Below are positions 26,282 through 36,243 of a stretch of DNA of 64,000 nt, piece by piece. The stretch covers positions 4,864,170 through 4,928,169 of the forward strand of contig NC_023758.2 of NCBI RefSeq assembly GCF_000499845.2. The letters run 5' to 3'. The translations under genes and the position numbers were made by a program. The notes below the pieces were generated by a model that was given only the letters and a program-made list of their open reading frames with translations, did not search any database and had not been told where the DNA came from. Within the stretch, counting starts at the first letter, position 1; every line of letters starts with the position of its first letter. This DNA is from Phaseolus vulgaris. Taxonomy: Eukaryota > Streptophyta > Magnoliopsida > Fabales > Fabaceae.

Positions 26282-26675
26282 CTCAACCTCAGGCCAATCA
26301 GGCTCTTCATACGACATGAACCTATTCTTCCTCTACATCTCCACACTCCTATACACCCTCTTCTTCACAAAATCCCCCAACCTCCTCATAGTATCATTAT
26401 CCTCCCTTCTCGCCTTCCTCCTCACCAGCGGCCTTGACTTCCAGTTCGACCCTGCTATAACATCATACTCATCCACCCAACAAAAATCTCCATCACAGTA
26501 CAAAACCCTACCAATATCCATAAAACGCAGTGACCTGTGCATAGGGACTATTCAAGTTCCCCACTACAGGAGCCTGTCGAACTGCATCAACTCCGAGCTC
26601 TAATTTACGCGCGAAATTAATCTCGTTAGCCTGGATTTTATCCAAAACATCGGAATAACTTTATATAAGCCCTTG
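26282..26675 (-). pseudogene. Broken fragment of a JJJ1/DNAJC21-type DnaJ gene
   Basis: Reading the minus strand across three frames gives consecutive blocks of the conserved middle region of JJJ1/DNAJC21 co-chaperones, which act in cytosolic late 60S ribosome maturation: [64 protein letters not shown] and YEEPDWPEVEG. The order is the family order and no intron is visible. The copy is broken by in-frame stops (for example inside the first block, after GYW and after VEM) and by at least two frameshifts; the segment between KSR and RRKARR is shortened. The J-domain and C-terminal zinc fingers are not seen nearby. It is a decayed partial copy, not a working gene. Plus-strand ORFs at 26225 and 26316 are its shadows. 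Confidence 0.75.
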
Positions 26676-27315
26676 TCTGATATAAAATGAAATAAACCTT
26701 AATTGTGTAAACACACATGGCAACAGTTAAAAATAGCAAATACGTGACCAATTACATCATTCACTAACGAACGAACTTAACTCAAAACTACGAAATTAAA
26801 GTTTTTTCTTTAAAATATTTTTTCTTATTTTACTAGAAACAAAATGTACACTAATGACTCTTTACAGGCTGTTTGAATTGAACAAGCATGGAAAAGAACT
26901 TCGACGCCCCTTTTGGCATAATATTTCAAAGTGCATTGAACAGGGATAAGCAGTAAAGTAAATGAAAAACAAATACTCTGTTAGGTGTACTGTTGCATCA
27001 AAGTTTTGTTCCCCAAATCCGTCTATGATCCCTTTTTGGCATGATCCCTTATATTGGTAGCAATTGAAGAGAAACTCACATGCAACAGCGTTGGATATGG
27101 AGCATCACAAATGACAAACCTTGGCTAGAATTATAGATATGATAAACTCGTGACTAAATAAACGTATTGAATAAAAACTACTTAAAGAAAAATATAAGAA
27201 ACAAAACAAAAACAGGGTTTCTGAGAACAAGTAAAGCTGGGAAAGGGTTATAAAGTGATATACAAGCCACGTTATGTTGCTTCCTTGGTTGCGAATGTAG
27301 GGTAGAAGATCCCTG
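26676..27315. other. Intergenic DNA
   Basis: AT-rich DNA between the DnaJ-like remnant and the C2-domain gene, including that gene's 3' UTR at the right. No feature recognised. Confidence 0.5.
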
Positions 27316-28434
27316 TCAGTAAGGCGGTGGAGGGTATATTCCTGAATAAAAATCCAGTTTGCAGTCAGGAGGGAGAAAAACATGACAAGAAGAAAAAATG
27401 GTGGCAGAAAGAGCATAGCATCAGTAACTAAGCAGTGGACATGAATTAGGAGAAGAAAAATAGTTAGTTACCAGGAGGATAACCTGCAGGCGGTGGATAC
27501 GAAGGTGGTGGATAAGCTGAAGCAGGCGGATAGGAGGAGGGAGGAGGATATGTGGAGGGTGGATAGGTAGATGATGGAGGGTATGAGGGCTGTGGATAGG
27601 GAGATGAATGTGAGGGATATGGTGAGTAAGGTGCAGGAGGTGGTGGGTATGAGGCTGTGGATGCCACCGGTGGGTATGATCCATTTGTATGGTAAGGATT
27701 TGGATAGGAATGTGGTGGATATGAGGAAGTAGAAGGAGGTGGGTAGGAAGTAGCAGAAGGATTAGAATAAGAAGGGTAAGGAGGAGTTGGTGTTGACCCA
27801 TAGGGAGGTGCAGAAGGAGCATGGCTTGACCCTGATTTCTGCTGCAATAATCCCATATTCATCACTCTAGTCTACACACATCAATAACCTAATAATTCTA
27901 GAAAAGCAATGAAAACGCAGTGACATACATACCCTTTGATTCGCAATTACGTAATGCAGTATGACTTTCACTTCACCAGAATATCTGCAAAAGGAAATGT
28001 GAAAAATGGAAAATAAGAAGACGTACAGAATGGGGTGTTGGTGGTGTTACCTGCCAGATTTGGTCTGAAGGGGCCAAGCAGAGTCGTCGAAGCCTTGAGA
28101 GAGAACCTTGTGGAGCTGAATCCTGAAGAAGGAAGAAAAGAGGAATGAGAGGAATGAGAGGAGAGAGAAGAGGAAGGGAGAGAGCATTTACAGACTTTCC
28201 GCTTCCGATGAAATCGTCGAAGGTGAGAGTGTTGCTGTTCCAAACAACAACGTTGATCTCCCGAAGGCCTTCGATGAGGGGAAAGACGAACTTTTCCTGG
28301 AAGACGGGGTTTTTGCCGCCGTCTGTGCAGGTTCTGGTGCGGAACTTGGTGCTGCCATACTCAACACAAACGTAGGGATCTTGCCTTGAAATCCATTCTG
28401 TGTCCTTCAGCTTGGAGCACGACACAACTGCCAT
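27316..28434 (-). CDS. C2-domain protein with Pro/Tyr-rich tail (SRC2-like)
   Basis: Five minus-strand exons give 262 residues: 28434-28196, 28122-28051, 27984-27933, 27871-27472 and 27341-27316 (TGA). Residues 1-120 are a single C2 domain, a Ca2+/phospholipid-binding module for peripheral membrane association. Recognisable blocks are WISRQDPYVCVEYG, GGKNPVFQEKFVF, DDFIGSGK, HKVLSQGFDDSAWPL and GEVKVILHY. The Asp residues of DPYV and the later DD pair are the usual calcium-loop positions. The first beta strand is short because the ATG at 28434 lies just before VVSC. The rest is a low-complexity tail of YPPP/SYPP repeats ending PPGIYPPPPY. The last exon of 26 bases is supported by a perfect GT-AG frame join. 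Soybean SRC2 and related cold- or elicitor-responsive proteins share this architecture. Its precise role is unknown. Confidence 0.88.
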
Positions 28435-29486
28435 TTTCAATTCTCAAAAACACTTTTTTCACTTCGCAGACCGAAATTAATTCAACGGAATCGATTTGAT
28501 GGAAGGGATTTGCTTACCCGTAACCTCAAGAGGCTGCCCCTGGATGCCCGAAATCGACATGAGGAAGATGAAGTTGCAATTGCAATTCCAAACACAATCG
28601 TTGAATTCAACGCCTCCTTCAGAAACCCCTTTCCACTGTCATATTGATTATTCGTTACAGCATCACATACAAAGTCTTCGTCTTCGTCTTTGGCTTCTCC
28701 ACGTTTGTTAGGACAAGTCTCTTAAATATTTCAAAACATTATTTTCTTAATATTTTTTAATTGTTATGCTATATTTTAATAATTTCTATATCCACTTAAA
28801 ATATCATTTAAGATAAACAGTAGAATGCATCGAATAATATGAAAAATATAATAATTAAAAATAAAAAACTATTAGAACGATTGATAAGCCAATAAAAATT
28901 AAAAAAAGGAAACTAAAATTACAAATATTTCAAAATACATATATAAAACATTGTTTTATTTATATCGGTTTGTTATTTAGTAGATAATTTTATCAAACAT
29001 TTTTAATTTAATAGCTAATCTAACCAATCTCCGTTACCAACTTTCGATTATTTGAAAGAGCTTCAGCTTTTCTAAAGAAGAAAAACTGATTTTTTTATAA
29101 ATTAAAATTAATTTAAGTATAAGTCTAAAATAACAGAAAAATAACAAAACAATTCGTACAAATTACCTTTGATGTATGAAAAAATTAATAATTTCAATTT
29201 TTTTATTACTCTTATATGTTGTTATAAGAACTTATAAAGAAGTTCCTGAAATAAATCCTAAACTACTTTTTCAGCTTTTATTTAATTTTTGAACTTTGGG
29301 CTAACTTTTTCAATTAATGTTGCCATAGCTTTTGAGGTTTAACTTTTAAAAAAAAGAAGGGAGAGAATGGAAAGAAAAAGGAACATTTTTTCCGTTTTGT
29401 TACTTTCTATTTATTAATGTTGTACTATAAAAAATGGTAGGTTATAAAAAGTTGTCGAAATATCAAATTCTCCTCGTAGTTTAGAT
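28435..29486. other. Promoter flank of the C2 gene and AT-rich DNA
   Basis: About 1 kb between the C2-gene start codon and the retrotransposon. The right half is AT-rich. It should contain the C2-gene promoter (minus strand), but no definite TATA box or motif was fixed. No other gene seen. Confidence 0.5.
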
Positions 29487-29491
29487 GGTCT
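29487..29491. other. Target-site duplication GGTCT, left copy
   Basis: GGTCT directly precedes the 5' LTR and recurs directly after the 3' LTR at 39253-39257. A 5-bp duplication is what gypsy integrases normally create, so it fixes both borders of the element. Confidence 0.9.
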
Positions 29492-30199
29492 CGTACCGGT
29501 ACTAGGCGAGGCTGGGACCCACCTGGCTGCCCGATGCCTAGTCAACCTGACCGAGAGATCGAGAGGCCAAGACCTTTGGAGATTTGGCCGACAGACCGAG
29601 AGGTCGAGACCTTTGGAGACTTGACTGAGCAACCGAGAGGTCGAGACCTTTGGAAACTTGGCCGACAGACCGAGAGGCCAAGACCTTTGGAGACTTGGCC
29701 GAGAGACCAAGACCTTAGAAGACTTAACTGAGACAGCCGAAGACCACAGGTATTTGGCCGATGGCCGACCCTCACCATGAGAATTGGGCCGATGGCCGAA
29801 CCCCATTACAATTAACGCTCAAACCGAGATCAGTGAAGCTAATCCATCATCAAGAATTAGGTAATGCAACCCTAAGCGGTATCCACCTCGATAAACGGAC
29901 CCAACAAGGTAGGCCCATTAGAATAATATAAATAGCACGCATTCCAAGGAGTAAGGTATGTCATTTATTACTGTTCACCTACCTGAGAGCTGACCACCCG
30001 CTTTACTGACTTGAGCGTCGGAGTGCCTTCGCAGGTACCCCCACCATCCGGTGATTCGCCTGACGACCGAGCGCCGAGTACCGAAGGATAAGGAAGGGGA
30101 CGAGAAGAATCATAGTTCATCATCCAGTCACCTACCCGACCGAAGGAAGGAGAAGAAGACTTCAATAGTTCTCTAGGTCCCATCTCCCTAGCAGGAACA
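29492..30199 (+). repeat. 5' LTR (708 bp)
   Basis: It matches the 3' LTR over its whole 708 bases with no gap; by eye I count 16 substitutions (about 2.3%), 15 of them transitions. It begins CGTACCGG (the 3' copy begins TGTACCGG, the expected TG) and ends GGAACA. A TATAAATA box lies at 29927-29934. An internal 5-fold repeat of GACCTTTGGA-like words occupies 29570-29710. Confidence 0.95.
29927..29934 (+). promoter_or_regulatory. LTR TATA box
   Basis: TATAAATA in the 5' LTR, with an equivalent site at 38980-38987 in the 3' LTR. The position, about 270 bases before the LTR end, fits a polymerase II start in the LTR. No experimental start is known. Confidence 0.6.
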
Positions 30200-30201
30200 A
30201 T

Positions 30202-30213
30202 TGGCGCCCGACG
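30202..30213 (+). other. Primer-binding site
   Basis: TGGCGCCCGACG starts two bases after the 5' LTR. TGG at this place pairs with the CCA end of a tRNA; the TGGCGCC start resembles sites for tRNA-Asp or tRNA-Arg used by Tat-type elements, although the match decays after about eight bases. Confidence 0.65.
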
Positions 30214-30243
30214 AGAGGCCGACCCCCTCCCCGAGAGACTGAG

Positions 30244-31199
30244 ATGGGCGACGAGTCGTGCCTAATCAGGTCCACCCGGACGACCCTGACGGCCGACCCG
30301 AACCGCCGACATCCCTTTACAAACAACATCATCGAAGTCCCACTTCCTGAGAAGTGGAAGGGTTTCAACCGAGACTGATACGACGGGTCGACCGACCCGG
30401 ACGAGCATATGGACGCCTACACCACCCATATGAGTCTGTACACCTCGGACGATGCCGTCTTGTGTCGAGTGTTCTCCACATCCTTGAAGGGTGCAGCCCT
30501 TAGTTGGTTCACCAAGCTCTCACCCAACTCCATCGATAGCTTTGCCACGCTCGTCGCAAAGTTTGAAACTCAGTTCGCGACCAGCCGGCCACACCACCTG
30601 ACCTTCATCGCCCTGGTAGGCATCCGCCAGGAAAAAGGAGAGTCACTGAGAACCTTCGTGGATAGGTTCAGCAAGGTGGCAATGAGCATCCGGAATCTGA
30701 GCCCGGACGTTGCCATGCACCACATGCTGACGGCCCTTCTTCGCCGACAACCTGTGCATGCAGCCGGCCGACAGCTTGGACGAGCTGAGGAAGAGAGCTG
30801 CCAAATACATGCAGCTGGAAGAGCTACGAGAATTCCGTAACCAGGCCCGTGTCGAGGCCGGTGGGGAGAAAAACAAGGAAGAAAAGGACCGCCAGGGGCG
30901 GCCGAGTCAAAGGAACGACCGACGCCGGGACAACCGAGACCGACCGATCCGGTTCTCAAGATACACACCCCTGACGATCGAGAGGGGGAGGATTTAGGAC
31001 GAGGCCCTCAATGTCGAATTAATCCCTCCCCCAAGGAAGGTGGCCAGCCCAAATAATGCCGATCGGAGGAAGCAGTGTCGGTACCACCAAAACACCGGAC
31101 ACTCAACTGACGAGTGTCAGGCCCTTAAGGATAAGATCGAGGAACTTATCCAGGCTGGGCATCTCCGTCGCTTCGTCAGGAATGGCCGAGACCCACCCG
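30244..31199 (+). pseudogene. gag of the Tat-type element, interrupted
   Basis: Encodes the capsid/nucleocapsid polyprotein part. The frame opens at ATG 30244. The Retrotrans_gag region runs through LKGAALSWFTKLSPNSI, FETQF and GESLRTFVDRF. A TGA interrupts it at 30376-30378, a frameshift occurs near 30741 within the block that continues as FADNLCMQPADSLDELR in another frame, and a TAG lies at 30995-30997. A basic Arg/Asp-rich stretch precedes a CCHC-like knuckle (CRYHQNTGHSTDEC, about 31076-31117). No intact capsid protein can be made from this copy. Confidence 0.88.
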
Positions 31200-34100
31200 G
31201 CCGGGCGGATCCACCCAGGCGGACGAGGTCTCCTCAACGCGGCCGAAATGACCGAGATAACAGAGGCGACCGACAACCCGTCAGGGCCGACCCCCCTCGA
31301 AGAGACGATCCCCCCAGGGAGGCCGATAGGAGGGGTAACCGAGAGGTTATCAACACTATAGTCGGCGGCTTCGCCGGGGAAGGAAGCACAAACAACGCCC
31401 GGAAGAAACACCTCCGGGCGGTACATCAGGTGAACGCGGTGGCATTCCGGCCGAGGATGCCACCCATCACCTTCACGGACGAGGACTTCAAGGGCGTAGA
31501 CTACCGCCAGCAAGACGACCCGATGGTGATAGCGGTCGACATAGACCGATTCACCATACGGAAGACCCTCGTGGACCAAGGAAGTTCGGTAGATATCCTT
31601 TACTGGAAAACTTTAAAGGCCATGAGGATGACCGAGGCTGAGATGATGTCATACGACGACCACGTGGTAGGATTCTCGGGCGAAAGGGTGGGTACCAAGG
31701 GGTATATCGATTTGTACACCACCTTCGGAGAGGGGAAGAACACCAGGACCATCAAAATCCGATATCTGGTCATTGACGCCAACACCTCCTACAACATCCT
31801 CCTCGGCCGACCATCCATCAACCGGCTGATGGCCATAGTATCAACCCCTCACCTCGCAATGAAGTTCCCTTCAAGAACAGGGGACATTCTCACGGTCCAT
31901 GTAGACCAAAAAGAAGCACGAGAGTGCTACGCCGAGAGCCTTCGGGTGGAACCTTTAAGGGCCGACGCCTCTCCCATCACAGTGAGGAAGTCCTCCCGAA
32001 AAGACCGCTCCCCCAGGAAGGACAGACCACCGACCGAGGGAGATCAGGCCAACCGTGGCGTTGGTGGACCTCGATCCCCGGACGACCGAGGATAGACTGT
32101 AGGCAAGAGAAGAGCTAAAGAGAGTCCCCCTCCTCGACGAAGAACACAGCACGGTTGTAGGAACAGCCTTTGCAGCGGCCGAGGCCGAGATCATGCACGC
32201 CGCGCTGAAAAAGAATGTCGACATGTTCGCATGGACGCCGACCGACATGCCGGGGGTAAGCCCGGATGTCATCACCCATCGATTGTCAATATTCAAGGAA
32301 GCCCGCCCGATCTCCCAAAAGAATAGGGACTTGGGCAACGAAAAGCGACTCGCGGCGAAGGAGGAGGCCGGCAAGCTCCTGTCGGCCGGATTCATAAGAG
32401 AGGTCCGATACACGACATGGCTGGCCAACGTCGTCATGGTCACCAAGCCGAACGGTAATTGGAGGATGTGCGTTGACTACAGAAACATCAACAGCGTATG
32501 TCCAAAAGACACCTACCCCCTCCCGAACATTGACAGACTGGTGGAGGGGGCGGCCGGCCACAAAATTATGAGCTTCCTGGATGCTTACTCCGGCTATAAC
32601 CAGATAAGCATGCACCCGAGGGACAAGCAGAAAACGGCCTTCATGACGGCCGATGTCAACTACTACTACGAGGTCATGCCGTTCGGTCTCAAGAACGTAG
32701 GGACGACCTACCAACGCCTCATGGACAAAGTCTTTAAAGACCTCATCGGTCGGGCGGTAGAGGTGTACGTGGACGACATAATCGTGAAGTCCGACTCATT
32801 CGATCAACACCTGAAAGACCTGGATGAGGTCTTCAAGGCCTTAAGGGGAGTCAACATGAAGCTCAACCCCGAAAAATGTACCTTCGGGGTCGAGGGAGGG
32901 AAGTTCCTAGGCTTCATGCTCACCCACCGGGGGATAGAGGCCAACCCCGACAAGTGTCAAGCAATACTCAACATGAGAAGCCCGAACAGCGTAAAGGAGG
33001 TACAACAGCTCCTAGGGCGGCTGACCGCCCTCTCCCGGTTCGTCCCCTGCCTGGCCGAGAGGACGAGGCCGATCGTCCAGCTCCTCCGGAAGGGCAAAAA
33101 GTTCGCATGGGACGACCAATGCGAGGAAATCTTCAAGCAATTCAAGGAGTTCCTCACATCCCCGGCCCTCATCCAGAAGCCGAGGCCTGACCACCCAATC
33201 CTAGTGTACCTGGCAGTCTCGGAAGAGGCAGTCAGCGCTGCCCTGGTACAAGAAACGGAGGGCGAGGAGCGACCCGTATACTTCGTCAGCCGAACCCTCC
33301 ACTCGGCCGAGACCCGATACCAGATGATTGAGAAGGTGGCTCTCGCACTGGTCCTCACGGCAAGATGGATGCGCCCCTACTTCCAAAATCACTTCATAAC
33401 TGTAAGAACCGACTACCCTATTTTTAAAATTTTGTCTAAGCCAGACCTTGCAGGGAGGATGATAGGATGGTCAGTCGAACTCTCCGAATTTGACATACGC
33501 TATGAACCGAGGGGCGCCACCAACTTTCAGTGCCTGGCCGACTTCTCAGCCGAGTTGACACCATTACCCACCCTCTCGGGCGGGTGGACGCTCTATGTGG
33601 ACGGCTCCTCAAACAAAACAGCTTGTGGAGCAGGAGTCGTCTTGGAGGGGCCGGGCGACCTTTTTTTGGAACAAGTCCTCTAGTTCGGATTCCGGGCGAC
33701 CAACAACCAGGCCGAGTACGAGGCCTTGCTGGCCAGGCTGAACCTAGCCTACGACATGGTGATGGTTGGCCAAGTCAACGGAGATTTCGAGGTTAAAGAG
33801 CCTTTGCTGCAGCGGTACTATCATGCGGCCAAAAACAGTATCGCCCGCTTCAGCAAAGCACCCTTGCAACACATACCGAGGGAGGACAATAAAAGGGCCG
33901 ACATCCTGTCCAAGCTCTCGGTCACAAAAAAGAAAAGCCATCAGAGGTCAGTCATACAAATATGGCTGAGACACCCAAGTGTGACGGAGGCCGAGGCCGA
34001 GTGCCTGGCTATAGAAGAGGAAGAGGCCGAGGCCGAGAACTGGATGACACCCGTAATTCAGTACCTAACGGACGACACATTCAAGGCCGGCCAAGAAAAG

Positions 34101-35263
34101 GCGATGAAGCAACAATGCGCCCGATACACCATGATCAACGAAGATCTATACTGGAGAGGGTACTCGACCCCCCTGCTAAAATGCATCACAAACACACGGG
34201 CCGAATACATTCTGGCCGAGATCCATGAGGGGGTCTGTGGAAACCACGCCAGGGCGAGGACGATGGCCGCCAAGGTTCTAAGGGCCGGCTACTACTGACC
34301 GACCATACAGGGCGACTGTGCCGAGTACGTAAAGAAATGCGCCAAGTGCCAAGAGTTCGGCCCCCTCCACCACACCAGGGCGGAAGAACTGCACAACATC
34401 ATCTCCCCATGGCCGTTTGCCATATGGGGGATGGACATTATCGGTCCGTTCTCCCCAGGGAAAGGGCAAACCAAGTTCCTCCTGGTGGGAGTCGACTACT
34501 TCACAAAATGGATCGAGGCCGAACCCCTCGCCTCCATCTCGGCGAAGAATGTGCAGAACTTCGTATGGAGGAGCATGGTCTGCCGATTCGGCATCCCGCA
34601 CACGATAATAACTGATAATGGCTGACAGTTCATTGACCGAGGCCTACAGTCCTTCTATGACGACCTGGGCATCAAGTCCATCACAGCCTCGGTGGAACAC
34701 CCGCAAATCAATGAACAGGCCGAGGCCGCCAACAAAGTCATACTCAACGAGCTCAAAAAGCGGTTGGGCAAAGCAAAGGGCCGATGGACCGATGAACTGA
34801 TCGAGGTACTTTGGGAGTACAGGTGCACCCCAAACTACCACGCAGGAGACACCCTATAGCCTGACATACGGGACAGAGGCCATGATCCCAGTTGAGGTGG
34901 CCGAGCCTACCATGCGACGGCAAATGTTCGATCTCACCCTAAACGAGGAAAGTCTAGCGGTCAACCTCGACCTGATAAGTGAGCTCCATGACAAAAGCAA
35001 GATTTGGGAGGCCGCCTGCAAAGCCCGGGCGACCAGACGGTACAACACCAAAGTCCGACCGAGAGGTTTCCAGAAAGTGCGATATTGTCTGGAGAATGCG
35101 CAGTGACGCAAGAAAAAATGAAGGGAAGTTCTCATCCAACTGGGAGGGACCGTTCCGAGTCCGGGAAGTCGCACAAGGAGGAGCTTATCATCTAGAATGG
35201 CTTTCAGGGAAAATTGTACCGAGGACGTGGAATGCCATGCACCTCAAGTTCTATTACAGCTAA
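31200..35263 (+). pseudogene. pol of the Tat-type element (PR-RT-RH-IN), interrupted
   Basis: Protease: DQGSSVDIL block near 31575. Reverse transcriptase: MVTKPNGNWRMCVDYRNIN, FLDAYSGYNQI, and the catalytic YVDD at 32766-32777. RNase H: LYVDGSSN and NNQAEYEALLA; part of its middle appears missing. Integrase: HHCC finger (EIHEGVCGNH ... CAKCQ), catalytic Asp residues in GMDIIGPF and TDNG, the Glu in a HPQINEQAEA context, and a GPF motif near the end. Nonsense codons are at 32100, 33681, 34296 and 34623. Frame changes lie between about 32000 and 32050, near 34830, and at a one-base insertion near 35078. The terminal stop is at 35261-35263. No chromodomain is seen, as expected for this branch. 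Confidence 0.92.
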
Positions 35264-35384
35264 AAATTAATAAAATCGTGCACTCTTTCCTCACCCAACC
35301 AGGGAGGTTTTAACGAGGCGTTCTTATCAAAATATTGGAAATATTTTGCCACCACCTGTTGAAAATATTCCACCGAACAAGCGC

Positions 35385-36040
35385 CGACCGACTGCCCACT
35401 TGCTCAATTAACATCGCAAGTGTCGGCCGACTGCTCGTCAAACTTGCTCGATCAACATCGCAAGTATTGGCCGACCGCCCACTTGCTCGATTAACATCGC
35501 AAGTGCTGGCCGCCCGCTCGCCAAACTTGCTCGATCAACATCGCAAGTATTGGCCGACCGCCATATTTTACTTGCTCGAATTTAACATTCGCAATTGATG
35601 GCGGATCGCCCATATTTTACTTGCTCGAATTTAACATTCGCAATTGATGGCGGATCGCCCATATTTTACTTGCTCGAATTTAACATTCGCAATTGATGGC
35701 CGATCGCCCATATTTTACTTGCTCGAAATTAACATTCGCAATTGATGGCCGATCACCCATATTTTACTTGCTCGAATTTAACATTCGCAATTGATGGACG
35801 ATCACCCATATTTTACTTGCTCGAATTTAACATTCGCAATTGATGGCCGATCGCCCATATTTTACTTGCTCGAATTTAACATTCGCAATTGATGGTCGTT
35901 CGCCCATATTTTACTTGCTCGCATTTAACATTCGTAATTAATGGCCGATCGCCCATATTTTACTTGCTCAAATTTAACGCTCGCAATTAATGGTCGATCG
36001 CCCATGTCTTACTAACTCATATTTTAAACATTCGCAGTCA
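35385..36040. repeat. 49-bp minisatellite between pol and antisense ORF
   Basis: Nine to ten units of 49 bp run from about 35555 to 36030, each containing CATATTTTACTTGCTCGAAT and ACATTCGCAATTGATGG. They are preceded by about four more-diverged units of slightly over 50 bp built on CTTGCTCGATCAACATCGCA. The left units differ most and the middle units least. Tandem repeats at this place are common in Tat/Ogre elements. Confidence 0.9.
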
Positions 36041-36243
36041 CGACCGACCGCCCGAGTCAATGGGAGACCGATTGGTTAACTTGTCAATTTTCATGCCAAA
36101 ATTGATAAAGGAAAAGTTGGACGATATATTGATAAACAAGAAGCATCGGGTGATACATCAAAACACAGAATAAGAAGGTCACGCCCCGGCCTCGGAGGAT
36201 GCTAAAAAAAAAGGAAAAGGCCACAACCCGGCCAAAGATGAAC

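Noticed and set aside
26225..26603. Plus-strand Pro-rich and hydrophobic ORFs (MVEAPYHY..., MNLFFLYI...)
   Set aside because: The opposite strand carries ordered JJJ1-type protein blocks, so these plus-strand frames are shadows of the decayed fragment.
27421..27822. 133-codon His/Leu-rich minus-strand ORF
   Set aside because: It is a frame-shifted reading of the YPPP-repeat tail of the C2-domain gene.
28496..28711. 71-codon plus-strand ORF just upstream of the C2 gene
   Set aside because: No family match and located in the C2 gene's leader/promoter on the other strand; nothing supports translation.
29414..30368. ORFs of 60-130 codons inside the LTRs
   Set aside because: They arise from the GACCTTTGGA-type internal repeats and GC-rich content of the LTR; the same frames in the 3' LTR differ only by LTR substitutions and have no domain.
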